Assembly: GCF_020497125.1 (NCBI RefSeq)
Contig: NC_059073.1
Span: 145,089,012-145,153,011, forward strand
DNA from: Mauremys mutica
Taxonomy: Eukaryota; Chordata; Testudines; Geoemydidae
Reading direction: 5' to 3'
DNA length: 64,000 bases
Shown: piece after piece, positions 19,932-31,315 of the stretch
Layout: every line of letters starts with the position of its first letter
How positions within the stretch are numbered: the stretch's first letter is position 1
Position numbers and translations under genes: made by a program
Notes under the pieces: generated by a model
Databases searched by the model: none
The model's input: only the letters and a program-made list of their open reading frames with translations
What the model was told of the DNA's origin: nothing

Positions 19932-20704
19932 CTCTGACACTGGGGTGAACATCTCAGCATGTAAAGGAATATTTCTTATTTACTAGTTCCCAGGGGAGCC
20001 CCTGGGAACCAACCATCCAGCCTGTGGGGTGATCAACCCTACTTGTTTCAGACTTCAGAGGCTGGTCCCTGTCCCAGTGTTTTGACCTCAATAGTCTAAG
20101 GCTGCACCTGCCAATGGAACCACAAAGGTACAAGGAAGGGAAGATTCGCGCCTCTGGCTTGGAGACGGAAGAACACCGTTTCTGACACTGCAGGGGGAGG
20201 AAGAACGGGATCACGGGATTTCTCCCCACTGATTACTTAGATGGCAAGCTCTTTGCCTTTGCCACGTGTTCATACATGCCACCGTAATACAAACAAGACA
20301 TAAGAACAGCAAGGGAACCGGAGTTTCCGTTCAGTGGAAATTTCTGCATCTCCCAAATCTCTCTCATTCTGAATCAGAACAAAACGTTGGAAATGCAAAA
20401 TTTGGCACAGAACAGAAATGTTTGAAACATTCGGTTTTGGGGTGAAAAATGCCGAGCTGGAAGCTGGGCTGCTGGGGAGCCAGGCCAGCTGCCCATCTGT
20501 CTGCTGGCCTCCCAGCCTGTCTGCTCTCCATCTGAAGTTCGGACAGAATTGACATTCCCACAGAAAGTTTAGATCCAGTCCAATCAGCATTTTCCCACAG
20601 AAAACTGTTCCATCGGAAAATCTTCCGCCAGCTTTAATCCCAGTCTTACAGATGACGCAGAGGGACCTTGAACAACCACAAACAGCCAATTCCCATGTGG
20701 CATA
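19932..20704. other. unassigned stretch
   Basis: Includes an AT-rich piece (20300-20440) with 'ggaaattt'-type words like those at 12530 and 25430. No gene recognised. Confidence 0.4.
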
Positions 20705-21200
20705 TTGGACTCAAGGCGGAGCTACAGTTAAAACGCTGCATCGGCGCTGACGTATCTCTGCAGCTGCGCCGCTGTAGAACTTGAGTGAAGACGCTCTAAG
20801 CAGATAGGAGAGAGCTCTCCCATTGGCTTTGTTACTCCACCTCCACAAGAGGTGGCAGCTAGGTCAGTAGGAGAAACTCTTCTGCTGTCAGCGCTTCAAT
20901 TGGTATTCCTCCCCCCCGGAGTGACGTAGTTATACCGACGTAATTCTGTCTGTCATGTCACTGCAGTGTTTGAAGTGTAGACGCTACCAATGCGGACAGG
21001 AAGATTTCTCCTGGTGGCATAGCTAAGCCTCTGCTCCGAGAGGCGTTAGCTAGATCGACAAAGGAATTCTTCCATTGACCTAGCACTGTCTACACCAGCA
21101 GTGAGGTTGGCTTAACCACATCGCTCGGGGGTGGGGGGGATTTTTCACCCCTCTGAGCGACGTTGGTTGGTCGACCCAATTTTTTAGTGTAGACCAAGCC
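20705..21200. mobile_element. one or two hAT-type MITEs, joined
   Basis: The right end reads 'tagtgtagaccaagcctg'. An internal end-like word 'gaagtgtagacgctacc' lies at about 20970, so a second element may begin or be inserted there. The last 105 bp resemble 10535-10640. Confidence 0.55.
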
Positions 21201-21765
21201 TGAATGTAGCTGGTTAGGTTGGACACAATCACAGCCCGAGGCAAGTCTCCCCCAGAAAATGCAGTGTCTGATCCTGGAGGAGTCTTTGACCTTCCCGTTA
21301 AAAGGGCAAAAGAAAACAAAGTTTACATTTGGGTCAATTCTTGTCAAAGCTCTTTCCCGGAGGCTAAGCACCCTTCTCTGTCATTTCTAGGATTGCCAGT
21401 AGCTTTACGGTCAGGATTGGGCTGAGCTCTGTTAAATAATAATGCAGCCAGCCGGCCTGGCTTTTCGGAGTTGGTCCACCATCACAAGACACCGTCACGT
21501 GAAAAGGAAAATCCTGCTTACCGAAAAAATCCGTCAGCGGGACATGAAGAGATGGACGGAGCAACAAGAGCCGGGGCTTGCAAAAGAAACAATAAAAAGC
21601 CATTATTATGACGACTATTATTTCGCACTGGGGAGGGAACGTGAATGAACGCCAGGAGAGGCAGGGCAGCTGGCCACCAACTTCCAGAGCTCGGAATATG
21701 GATGATGATGGGCAGATGTGACTGGCATTCCCCGGCCCACCCGGCATACATTACACATCATCATG
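21201..21765. other. unassigned stretch
   Basis: Single-copy-looking DNA. A frame of about 70 codons around 21442-21648 is rich in charged residues but resembles nothing I know. Confidence 0.4.
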
Positions 21766-21932
21766 CAGGGCCGGCGCAACCCATTAGGCGACCTAGGCGG
21801 TGGCCTAGGGCACTAACATTTGGGGGGCGGCGACCGCAGCGGCCGGATCTTCAGCCACCTCGGTCGTCGGCAGTATTTTGGGGGCGGGACCTTCCGCCAC
21901 CTAAGGCAGCAAAAAAGCTGGCAGCGCTCCTG
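21766..21932. mobile_element. MITE related to the 'cagggccgg' family
   Basis: The left end 'cagggccggcgcaacccat' has the same first nine bases as 5070 and 32653. The interior has 'aggcgacctaggcggtggcc' and 'ttccgccacctaaggcagc', which are inversely related. The right end is degraded ('cagcgctcctg'). Confidence 0.6.
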
Positions 21933-22336
21933 ATATCACATAGTGTGTTCCCCAATTGGAGCAGGCGTAGCGGGGCTCAAGCCAACGTCCCACAGACTGT
22001 TAAATCAGATCGTCGAGGTGCCTGGAAGCATCACAAACAGGGAGAGGCTGCGCCAGTGACTCCCCTTGTGCTGGAAATGTGCTGACATCGACAAGTGCGA
22101 GCACCTTTAGCCTGCAGAGTACGGCTGTGACTCCCAGCACGCTTGCTCTCTCCATCCCAGCGCCCGAGAGATGATCAGGCCTCTCAGGAGCAGGCCCTGG
22201 GATAGGTTGGATGAGTAGTCTCTTGCTGAACGGTTAGGGGGGGAAGGGTGCCTGGGCCTCAGTTTCCCCATCCGGGAAATGGAGAGCACACTGACTATGT
22301 ATGGAGCAGGGCTCATAGCGGTGCTATAGACACACG

Positions 22337-22763
22337 CAGGGTATGTCTGCATTGTACAGCAGGGTAGCTAAGCACCACAGGGGAAAGCAGGCTGTGCCCA
22401 ACCTGAGGTGTGTGTAGCTACATGTGTCAGTGAAAGGCTCTGGCGGGGGGAGGCTGCAGAAAAAGGCCTTGGGACACTCCCAGTGCCTTTCCTTGCTCCT
22501 GTCATCTTTTCCTGCGGCAGGGAAAGGGAAGAGGCAGTGGGACACGACACTGCTAAAACCAGCGGGGTAGACAGGGAGGTACGGCTTGGAGGAGTAGCGA
22601 GCTGTGTAGGGTATATACCCGGCTACGTACCCACAGGCTGCAGGCAGCACGTGACTCAATTCTACTCCCCTAAGCAGTGCCACCCTGTCTAAACTGCTCT
22701 TTATACCCAGGCGAGGGGGGCTACTCGTGCGGCTGAAAGAAATGTGCCATGTAGACGTACCTA
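22337..22763. mobile_element. hAT-type MITE
   Basis: The ends 'agggtatgtctgcattgtac' and 'catgtagacgtaccta' form an imperfect inverted pair. The inner words 'gggtagctaagcaccacagg' and 'aggggggctactcgtgc' also pair loosely. Non-coding. Confidence 0.65.
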
Positions 22764-22894
22764 AAGTGTTGTCACTCTTTTTCGTTCTGGTATTAGACGG
22801 AGTCTAGGCAAATCACACTTGGCCCTTCTAGTGTATCAGTCGAGCATCTCAACGCTTTACCTTAATTTCACTTTAACTCCCCTCCCCCACACCC

Positions 22895-23062
22895 TCCTCT
22901 CCTCTGCGAGGCAGACGACTATTATCCCCATTTCACTGATGGGGAAACTGACACAGGGTGTGAAATGACTTGTCCAAGGTCATACAGAGAGTCAGCTGCA
23001 GGAGCTGGGACCCAGGTATTCTGACCCATGGGGCTTTGCAACAACCATAGCACCACTCTCCT
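22895..23062 (-). repeat. MIR-like SINE, antisense
   Basis: 'ttatccccatttcactgatg', 'ggggaaactgacacagggtg' and 'caaggtcatacagagagtca' give the reversed MIR core. The head follows to 'catagcaccactctcc'. Confidence 0.8.
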
Positions 23063-23064
23063 TC

Positions 23065-23200
23065 ATAGACTTTAAGCCCTGAAGGGACCATCCTGATCTA
23101 ATCTGACCTCCTGCACATCTCAGGCCACAGAACCTGGCCCACCCCCTCCTGTAATAGACCCCTCACCTCTGGCTGAGTGACTGACGTCCTCAGATCAAGT
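23065..23200 (-). repeat. CR1 LINE 3' end, antisense
   Basis: Begins 'catagactttaagccctgaa' and continues through 'ctgacctcctgcacatctca'. Same sub-family as 35433-35560, with which it also shares 'ccctcacctctggctgagtg'. Confidence 0.7.
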
Positions 23201-23921
23201 GACAGAGACGCCACCATGGACTCTAGTTTAAACCAGCAAGTGAGCTGCTCTACCCCATGCCAGGGCCTGCCACTGGCAGAGAATTTAGAGCAGCTTTTGT
23301 CACCTTCCCCAGTCCTCATTCGAAGAGTGAGTCCTTCAGCTGGTATATTCCAGGGGTGAGGGAGAACTGAGGCCCAGGGTCTGAGATGCGCCAAGGGGTT
23401 ATCTGAACACATGATTTTTATCACCTTGGCGATACCCTTTTTCTTTTGATTGTTGCCTTGCTTGTACATAATCCTCTCCAATTCCAATCTGACGACACAC
23501 AAAACACATTCCCCTCCCACTAGCAGCCTGCAAGTGGTCCCATCTGCCTCACCAATTATACATGGAGAGAGAGGACTGATACATGAATATTAGACACTGA
23601 GAAAGGCTGACACCTTGCTAATGTGCGATAAAAGCTGGGTTCACACTGCATGTATCCTTTGGTGAGGTGGGATAAGGTACAGGACACTTGATGTTTGTGT
23701 ACAGCCTGCATCTCTGAGCTGGTTATTGTACCTGTGCCATCCTAAAAAGAAAAGGGGAGAGAGAGAGTTGCTTTCAAAAGTGAAGGTTAGTTGGGACTGA
23801 ACAACTCTTATTGTTTAAAATCCAGATCACCACGCAAGAACCAAATACAGAGAGAGACAAAGCGGGCTGCTCCTTAAGGCAGAGAGGCACAACTCACCCC
23901 CACTTTACTCTTTATACATTT
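23201..23921. other. unassigned stretch
   Basis: Mixed-composition DNA with a short GAGA tract near 23755-23770. No feature recognised. Confidence 0.4.
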
Positions 23922-24155
23922 CAGAGTGGTAGCTGTGTTAGTCTGTAACAGCAAAAACAACGAGGAGTCCTTGTGGGACCTTAGAGACTAACAAATTTAT
24001 TTGGGCATAAGCTTTCGTGGGCTAAAACCCACTCCATCAGATGCATTTTCCACTCCATGTATCTGATGAAGTAGGTTTTAGCCCACGAAAGCTTATGCCC
24101 AAATACATTTGTTAGTCTCTAATGTGCCAAAAGGACTCTTTGTTGTCTTTACAGA
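23922..24155. mobile_element. two head-to-head copies of a PLE-like 3' end
   Basis: The left copy (minus, 23922-24046) reads 'ttagagactaacaaatttat' then 'ataagctttcgtgggctaaa'. The right copy (plus, 24047-24155) reads 'ttagcccacgaaagcttatg' then 'catttgttagtctctaatg'. They form an inverted repeat with arms of about 90 bp. The same 3' end occurs at 46440-46490. I place it with Penelope-like elements, which often insert as inverted or partial copies; the family name is from memory. Confidence 0.6.
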
Positions 24156-24164
24156 CTGACTGCA

Positions 24165-25085
24165 GTAAATGGGGAAATCATCACTGAGTGGGTGTGTTTC
24201 CGATGGGATCAGTTCTTGGCCCTATGCTATTGAACATTTTTATCAATAATCTCGAAGAAAACATAAAACCATCACTGATAAAGTTTGCAGCTGACACAAT
24301 CATTGGGGGAGTCAGACATAATGAAGAGGACAGGTCACTAGTTCACAGCGATCTGTTAGGATGGAAGAATCCCATGCACCGCTACAGGCTGGGGCTAAGC
24401 AGCAGTTCTGCAGAAAAGGACTTAGGGGTTACAGTGGACGAGAAGCTGGATATGAGCGAGCAGTGTGCCCTTGTTGCCAAGAAGGCTAACGACATACTGG
24501 GCTGCATTAGTAGGAACATTGCCAGCAGATCGAGGGATCCCCTCTATTCAGCATTGGTGAGGCCACATCTGGAGTACTGTGTCCAGTTTTGAGCCCCCCA
24601 CTACAGAAAGGATGTGGACAAATTGGAGAGTCCAGCGGAGGGCAACAAAAATGATCAGGGTGCTGGGGCACATGACTTACGAGGCGAGGCTGAGGGAACT
24701 GGTCTTATTTATCTGCAGAAGAGAAGAGCGAGGGGGGATTTGATAGCAGCCTTCAACTACCTGAAGGGGGGTTCCAAAGAGGATGGAGCTCGGCTGTTCT
24801 CAGTGGTGGCAGATGACAGAACAAGGAGCAATGGTCTCAAGTTGCAGTGGGGAAGGTCTAGGTTGGATATTAGGAAACACTATTTCACTAAGAGGGTGGT
24901 GAAGCACTGGAATGGGTTACCTAGGGAGCTGGTGGAATCTCCTTCCTTAGAGGTTTTTAAGGTCAGGCTTGACAAAGCCCTGGCTGGGATGATTTAGTTG
25001 GGGTTGGTCCTGCTTTGAGCAGGGGGTTAAACTAGGTGATCTCCTGAGGTCCCTTCCAATCCTAATCTTCTATGATTCTATGATC
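24165..25085 (+). pseudogene. CR1 LINE: C-terminal reverse transcriptase and 3' UTR
   Basis: CR1 is a non-LTR retrotransposon whose ORF2 encodes endonuclease and reverse transcriptase. This 5'-truncated copy starts at the GSVLGP-like word of the RT domain. It runs through the catalytic FADD region, here FAAD, then KNPMHRYR, AEKDLGV, LEYCVQF and the C-terminal block ending in ALAGMI. A TGA at 24590-24592 replaces a Trp codon after CVQF. A 2-base loss near 24629 shifts the frame, and a further loss near 24705 restores it. The 3' UTR ends in 'cttctatgattctatgat'. Dead copy. Confidence 0.85.
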
Positions 25086-25429
25086 TGGATCACTTGATAA
25101 ACCGGGTGCAAGCAAATAATCCGTTTTAATACAGCTATATATAAATATATTCATGGAGGAACAAAGACTGCAGGCCATACTTACAGGCTGGGGGACTCTA
25201 TCCTGGGAAGCAGAGACTCTGGAAAAGAGTTGTGGGTCATGGTAGATAATCAGTCAAACATGGGCTCCCAGTGTGATATCATTACAGTCAGTAACTGTCC
25301 CATCGATAGCAGTTCTGAAAGGGCTTTCTGGTTCCACCCTAATGGAAAAATCTCTCAATGTGAGGAAGGACAAAATTTGATCACACTGGTCATAACTATA
25401 TGTAGGGCTAGAGGGAGCTGTAATAATTT
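25086..25429. other. unassigned stretch
   Basis: AT-rich at the start (25120-25160). No gene or repeat end recognised. Confidence 0.4.
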
Positions 25430-25770
25430 GAGCTGTGTGAATTTTTTTGCATAACAACCTTTTTTTTTCCCCAAAAAATTGAAGATTGGGGTCAACTGAA
25501 ACAATTTGCAAATTTTGGCAAATTGTTTTGGTTAAAAAAAACAAATGTTCAGGCCTGTTTGAAAGAGTTTGTTTTGGCATTTCTGAAGCATTTGGACTTT
25601 TTGTTTCAGAATTTCCCTCAATTTTATTTAAAAAAAAAAACCTCTCTAGATCAAAATGTTTTTGGGGTTTTTTTTACATTTTGGTTCACTGAAGTTTCAA
25701 AATATTTTTGTTTCAGGGTGACTAACTTTCCCCTCCCCCTACTGATTTTTTGGACCTGCACCTGACCCAA
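25430..25770. repeat. AT-rich degenerate repeat
   Basis: Long T and A runs alternate with 'ttttgaaa', 'tttcaga' and 'aaattttg' words. Probably an old interspersed repeat made of short degenerate units. Open frames here are composition effects. Confidence 0.45.
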
Positions 25771-25884
25771 AAAATCATTTATGACAGCCATAAAAATACC
25801 TCCCTGTCCATCTATAAACCTTTTCATTCAAAGACCTATGAGCACTTTAGAAATATTAACTAGCTGAGTCTCACAGCCACCCCC

Positions 25885-25970
25885 ACTGAAAATCTGGCAA
25901 ATATCTCAATCTGATAGCTGGGGAAACTCAGGCACTGAGTGGTTAAGCAGCTTGTCCCTTAGGGTACAAA
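25885..25970 (-). repeat. MIR-like SINE fragment, antisense
   Basis: 'gctggggaaactcaggcact' and 'gagtggttaagcagcttgtc' represent the reversed MIR core. Confidence 0.55.
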
Positions 25971-26078
25971 TTATACATAGCACAGTACATTTCTCTAGTG
26001 CAGACAAGACCTGAAGTTTCTCCCTTTAAACAGGAAAATAACTAGGTATAAGGATATGTTCGAAGCACATCATCAGTG

Positions 26079-26330
26079 AAGACAGATTGCCAAATTGGTC
26101 AAAATCATGAGATTAGCTTTGAAATCATGAGGGTTTTGTTTTGTTTTTTAAATACATTTTGGGTTCTTTTTATTTTCTTTCTAGTTTTTGAGCCTTTAGG
26201 AGTCCCAGGGGCTAGAAAATTGCTTATCGTAACAAACGAAAGCGGAGAGTCTCACCATCCCTTGACTCTGGGAGCTGGGGCTTTAAGAAAAGCTCCAAAT
26301 GACATGAAAGTTGGCAACACTGTGACTAAC
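26079..26330 (+). repeat. interspersed repeat, copy 3 of 3
   Basis: The best-preserved copy: 'aaatcatgagattagctttg', 'tttttgagcctttaggagtc', 'actctgggagctggggcttt' and 'agttggcaacactgtg' in order. Antisense relatives lie at 6545 and 8464. Class not determined. Confidence 0.6.
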
Positions 26331-27163
26331 ATGTCCACAGAGGCCAGGTCACCCACTTCTGGCAGGCAGCGCCCGTGTGAAGACATGCGCAGAGATAACA
26401 CTGAAATGGAGCGGTATAGGCTTTCTCACACCAGCCTCCCTGTCCTGGACGTGGTTAGCTTCTCCATTCAATCAGACAAACCAAAAGATGAGAGGTTCCT
26501 TAAGCAAATTCCAGAGGCACCAAGGATGCAAATGCTCCTTTGGATGGCCAGACAGTACGCACCATCCCTTTTCTTTAAGGGAGGCCAGAGCTGGAATCTG
26601 GATTCAAACTGTCATGGAAAGGGTGGATCAGAGCTACTTGAAACAGATTGGGATGCGGTTTGTAGCAGCTCCTGATTGTTCCATAGCACTTTGCTTCCCA
26701 GGGTGCCATATAGACATAGCCCTGGTTCTCCGTTCCCCCACACCTCGTGGGGTCATTTATACCTGCACACAGCAGCAGCAAATCAGAACGGGAAGGTTTT
26801 GCCCAGATAAGCGACCGCACAAGGTGCAGGGAACGGAGCCCCCAGCCCGGGGCCTGCAAAGCGCTGGGGTGGAAAGCGCTTGGGTTACAAACCGCATCAT
26901 GATCCATTTCAAGGCACAGGAAACGAGACAGGGCAAGTGCTCCAGCCTCCCTTCCCAAAGCCACCCTGCCCAGGGAGGCAGGTGCTGCGCCTGACGACGG
27001 TGCCAAGCACTGAGCTGGCATTCGATACGGAACTGTTACGGGAGAGGGTTAATGAAATGAGCTCCCATGAGGGCAGCTATGAATCACTGACTACTTCCTG
27101 GTTCCACACAGCCCGGAGGAATCATCATCACATTAGCCCCAGCTCTGAGAGGGGAGCAGGGAT
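26331..27163. other. unassigned stretch
   Basis: Two overlapping plus-strand frames (26076-26675 and 26377-26994) span this region, but neither shows a domain and the first begins in a repeat. No support for a gene. Confidence 0.4.
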
Positions 27164-27335
27164 CTAGGGGTTAGAGCATGGAGACTGAGGGGTCAGGACT
27201 CCTGGGTTCTATTTCTGCTACGGACTCCCTGTGTGGCCTTGGGTAAGTCCCTTCCCCTTTTATGCCCCAGTTTCCCCAGCTGTAAACCAGGGATAATCTC
27301 CTGCCCCACCTTCATAAAGTGCTTGGAGATCTAGG
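27164..27335 (+). repeat. MIR-like SINE, near full length
   Basis: Head 'ctaggggttagagcatggag', 'tcctgggttctatttctgct', core 'gtgtggccttgggtaagtcc' and 'gccccagtttccccagctgt', tail 'ataaagtgcttggagatcta'. Confidence 0.85.
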
Positions 27336-27395
27336 GTATGGGACACAGCAGGAGGCAGGCTGGAGCAGTAGTCTGCTCTGCCATGGCGACCCCCA

Positions 27396-27517
27396 TAGGG
27401 TGACCAGATGTCGCGATTTTATAGGGACAGTCCTGATTTTTGGGTCTTTTTCTTGTCTAGGGTCCTTTTACCCCCCACCCTATCCCAATTTTTCACATTT
27501 GTTGTCTGGTCACCCTA
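27396..27517. mobile_element. 122-bp MITE with target duplication
   Basis: The termini 'tagggtgaccaga' and 'tctggtcacccta' are perfect inverted repeats of 13 bp. Both flanks carry CGACCCCCA (27387-27395 and 27518-27526). The match is 9 bp, one more than the usual 8 for hAT, and could include a chance base. A second copy in opposite orientation is at 55217-55340. Confidence 0.85.
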
Positions 27518-27526
27518 CGACCCCCA

Positions 27527-28038
27527 TGAGTGACAGGCTGATGTGCATTCCACCTACAGATGCAGCTACCATAGCAGCGCTAATCAATAGCTGTCGTATG
27601 CCCCTGCTAGAATGCCCACGTGCAGTCTGCAGCCGGTGATAGGCCCCGTCGAACAGCTGTTGGCTGGAGTTAATTGACTGTTACAATAGAGCCGGTCAGC
27701 AAACTGTGTGCATACAACCGAAATGTCAACTGCTGATGGCACTCGGGGTAGATGACACAGGCGACATCAGGAAATATCAGTGAGCCCCAACGTGTCAGAC
27801 AACAGATTGGAACGTGCTCACAAGCAGAACCTGCCTCTGGGATCTCCTATGCCTGGTGGGGGAATCGCATCTAGGGCAGCTCAGCACTTCTTGATCTTCT
27901 GTGTGTCCTTTAGCATGGGGGTGCTCAGCATGGCAGGGGTCCTAGACCAGAATACGCTGGGAGTTTACACGTCTGGTCTGAACTGCTCACGTCTAGTATC
28001 AGGGAGAGCTCCCAAGGCTGCACTCCTAGCAGCATTAA
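27527..28038. other. unassigned stretch
   Basis: No repeat or gene recognised. Confidence 0.4.
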
Positions 28039-28865
28039 GAACATAAGAACGGCCATACTGGATAAGATTGACAGTCCGCCTAGCCCAGTGTCCTGTCTTC
28101 CAACAGTGGCTGGCACCAGATGCTTCAGAGGGAATGAATAGGACAGGGCAGTTATTGAGTGATCCATCCCCTGTCGTCCAGTCCCAGCTTCTGGCAGTCA
28201 GAGGTTTAGGGACACCCAAAGCATGGGGTTGTGTCCCTGACCATGTTGGTTAATAGCCATTGATGGACCTATCCTCCGTGAACGTATCTAATTCTTTTTT
28301 GAACCCTGTTATAGTTTTGACCTTCACAACATCCCCTGGCAATGAGTTCCACAGGTTGACTGTGCGTTGTGTGAAGAAGTACTTCCTTCTGTTTGTTTTA
28401 AACCTGCTGCCTATTCATTTCATTGGGTGACCCTGGTTCTGGTGTTATGTGAAGGGGAAAACAACACTTCCTTCACTGTCTCCACACCATTCATGGTTTT
28501 ATAGACCTGTCATCTCTTTTCTAAGATGAACAATCCTTGTCTTTCATCCCTGCTCATTTTTGTTACCCTCCTCTGTACTTTTTCCAGTTCTAATACATCT
28601 TTTTTGAGATGGGGTGACCAGAACTGTATGCAGAATTATTATCTATCCCTTTCCTAATGGTTCCTAACAGTATGTTCACTTTTTTGACTGCTGCTGCACA
28701 TGGATGGATGTTTTCAAAGAACTATCCACAATGACTCCAAGATCTCTTTCTTGAGTGGCAACAGTTAATTAGGACCCCGTTGTTTTGTATGCAGAGTTGG
28801 GACTGTATTTCCAGTGTGCATTGCTTGGCATTTATTGTCAACACTGCATTTCGTCTGCCATTTTG
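28039..28865 (-). pseudogene. CR1 LINE: C-terminal reverse transcriptase region and 3' UTR, antisense
   Basis: Read on the minus strand from about 28865, it begins in the RT region ('aaaatggcagacgaaatgca', which encodes part of a WQMKF-like word). It passes through 'tggtcaccccatctcaaaaa' and 'ttgccaggggatgttgtgaa', and finishes with 'gccactgttggaagacagga' and 'ccgttcttatgttctta'. The frame is broken by many stops and shifts. This is a different CR1 sub-family from the copy at 24165, as its tail is TTCTTATG-type, not ATTCTATG-type. Confidence 0.85.
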
Positions 28866-28869
28866 TCGC

Positions 28870-29471
28870 CTAAAAATAGCTGACGTTAGGGCTCGGGCCA
28901 GGCAAAGCGGGAGGGTCTTGGAGCCCGGGCTCCAGCCTGAGCCTAAACATCTATACAGCTAGGTAGCGGGAGCCTCACAAGCCCAAGTCAGTTGACTTGG
29001 GTACCAAGAGCCGGGGCAGCACATCTTTTTTCAGCTGAGTAGACTAGGGTGGCCAACTCGGTAATATTTATAAAGACACACCACCAGGAGTGCCGGAACC
29101 GCCCCTGCCCCGCCTCTCCCCCCCTAGGCCCCACCCATGCCCCACCCCTTCCCCTGAGGCCCCACTCACTCCTCTTCCCCCTTTGCCCCCTGTTGCTCGC
29201 TGCTTTTCCCCTTCCACCCCCCCAACCCAGGTCAGGAGGGACGTGTCTGTGGAGCCAGGGCTGGGAGTTGCAACCACCCATCACAGGTAGGAGGCAGCCC
29301 TGGCTGAGTAGGGGCTAGCACTGGTGATGATCCAGCACCCCCCTGCTTCCCCCGCCCGCAGTAACCGCACATTGGGTGTCCGGTCAGTAGATCTGACCAG
29401 ACACTGTTGGGTCCCTTTTTCAACTGGACTTTCAGGTCAAAAACCAGCCACCCTAGAGTAGACACACCCTG
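28870..29471. mobile_element. hAT-type MITE remnant split by another MITE
   Basis: The left part (28870-29044) has 'agcccgggctccagcctgag', 'ctatacagctaggtagcggg' and 'caagtcagttgacttgg'. Its last bases 'gagtagac' continue as 'acaccct' after 29463, giving the 'gtagacacaccct' end usual for this family. The insertion between them is listed separately. Confidence 0.6.
29045..29455. mobile_element. nested MITE with perfect 8-bp duplication
   Basis: The ends are TAGGGTGGCC and AGCCACCCTA. Both flanks carry GAGTAGAC (29037-29044, 29456-29463). The interior is C-rich then turns to 'ggactttcaggtcaaaaacc' near the right end. Termini resemble the short MITE at 27396. Confidence 0.85.
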
Positions 29472-30061
29472 AGTGTTAACTGGACTCACTGGTCACTGGG
29501 TGAGACTCTCTGGCCTGGGCTATGCAAGAGGTCAGAAAGGAAGATCATAAGGGTCCTTTCAGGACTTAAAAGCCTGAATCACTAGGGGTTCAGCAGAAGG
29601 CAGGAGCCGTCCCAAGGAGAGCTCCATTCTGCCTCTGTAATGGTTGCTCTCCAGCCAGATGCTGGCCCAGAAGCCCTCTGCTCAAATTGGATTGAAGTGG
29701 CACACGCAGGAGCCGTGGTGTGTGTAACCATCATTAGAGAGGGCTGGAAAAGCAGCAGTGGCTCAAACAGTTACCTGCTTCCCAGCTCCTTCGTCTGGGC
29801 TCCCATCTCAGGCCAGCTCCGGTAATTGAATCAGAGACGAGCAGCCAGAGCCCCAGACACATTCTGCCAGGGCCAGGCGCAGAGATTCAATTGGAGCCTC
29901 TTAAAGAGTCTTAATAACTAACACAGCAGCACCTGGGCCTTTACCAGAGACCTTTTCATTGTGTGACATGGACTCGCACCCAGAGAAAATCTAACAGAGT
30001 CAGCCAACAGCCCCGGAGAAGCAAGGGAGGGTGATTGAGCTGAGCCAGCACTCCTCAGCCT
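29472..30061. other. unassigned, partly unique stretch
   Basis: The part 29870-29990 ('gagcctcttaaagagtctta', 'ataactaacacagcagcacc') has a single-copy look. No coding evidence. Confidence 0.4.
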
Positions 30062-30172
30062 GAGTCCCAGAGCTGGCTTCCTCCCCCCGCCTCGTGGTCT
30101 CTGGCCTTATGAAACTCGCTTCCCCTCCATGCCTCAGTTTCCTTCATTAGTAAAATTGGGGCAATCAAACTG
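30062..30172 (+). repeat. MIR-like SINE fragment
   Basis: 'catgcctcagtttccttcat' followed by 'agtaaaattggggcaa'. Confidence 0.65.
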
Positions 30173-31144
30173 GAACAGGTACGTGCATGCATGCGTCACT
30201 GTCCTCTTCTGAAGAGCTGATCCACTGTGTGTCATAAGCCCTGCACTGTTAGCGCAAGGAGATTCTCCCTTAAACACAAGTGTTAGGGGTCTGTGCATCC
30301 GAAGCAAGAGGGGCTGAGTCCTAACCACACTGCCACCATCCAGTTCTGCATGACCGTGATGGGCTGATGATGGATTTTATATGGCCTCATCTCAAGCAGG
30401 GGAGGATGAACGTGCTAAACGTGTTACACGATGGGGTATATTTAGAACTAACACTTCCAAGGGTCTGGGTTAGCCAGGAGCTTCCCCTGACAGCTAGTGC
30501 ACCAGTGTCTACAGCACCTCCAGCTGGGAGCTGTTGGAAATGCAGCAACCCAGAATCTCCATGCTACGACAGCTCCTGCTGGGGCTGGGAGCAAGCCTAG
30601 GACTTCATTCCCTGTGGTGCCCCCTTCTGGGACAGCTTGGGATTTAGTACTTCACAAGCATCACTTGGCAGCAGAATGGGGCAGAGAACTCCCATCTGCA
30701 GAACACCAACCCTGGGCCCGTTCTATCAGACCATGCTGCCTCCCTTATCTACACAGGGGATGTGGGTGACCTGACAGTCCCCACCACCCTGCACACACGT
30801 GACTTTGCAGCTCCATGTGACATTGGAGGGGGCGGACGGGGGCCATGCCTGTTCCTTTGATGGAGCCAACGCCATCGGGCAGCTGCGGCTGAAAATGCTG
30901 TGAAACCACCGAGGATCAGGTCCCTAATTCGGCAGCTCCTGAGGGCTGAACAGCTTCGTTATGAGAGGGGAGATCACCTGGGAACAATCTGTGTTTCAGA
31001 GAACAAGAGATGGGGAAGGTGGAAAAAGAGGGAGACTTGAAAAGAGGCTATAGAAAGAAAAGAAGAAACAGAGAGATACACAGACCAATGAGTTAACAGG
31101 TAAGATCCTCTCCTGATATAAATTAGCATGGCTTTGCCATCAGC
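30173..31144. other. unassigned stretch
   Basis: No repeat boundary, splice-flanked frame or RNA gene found. The 31010-31080 part is purine-rich ('aaagaaaagaagaaacagag'). Confidence 0.4.
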
Positions 31145-31315
31145 ACCCAGAGCCCCCAGCTGAGATCAGGGCCCCATTGTGCCAGGTGCTGCACAGAAAG
31201 TCTCTGCCCCAAACCGCTTGCAATCCACGCAGACAAAAAACTGGGAGACAGGAAGGCTGCCGATATCCATTTTACAGACAGTGACCCAAGAGGAAGTACC
31301 CATTAGGGGGACAAT
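31145..31315 (-). repeat. MIR/L2-type SINE, antisense
   Basis: It begins in the reversed tail ('ggccccattgtgccaggtgc', 'ctctgccccaaaccgcttgc') and reaches the reversed core 'atccattttacagacagtga'. This supports the single-element view of core plus L2-like tail. Confidence 0.7.

Noticed and set aside
26076..26675. 199-codon plus-strand frame
   Set aside because: The first half is an interspersed repeat with relatives at 6545 and 8464. The second half has no motif, and a second frame overlaps it.
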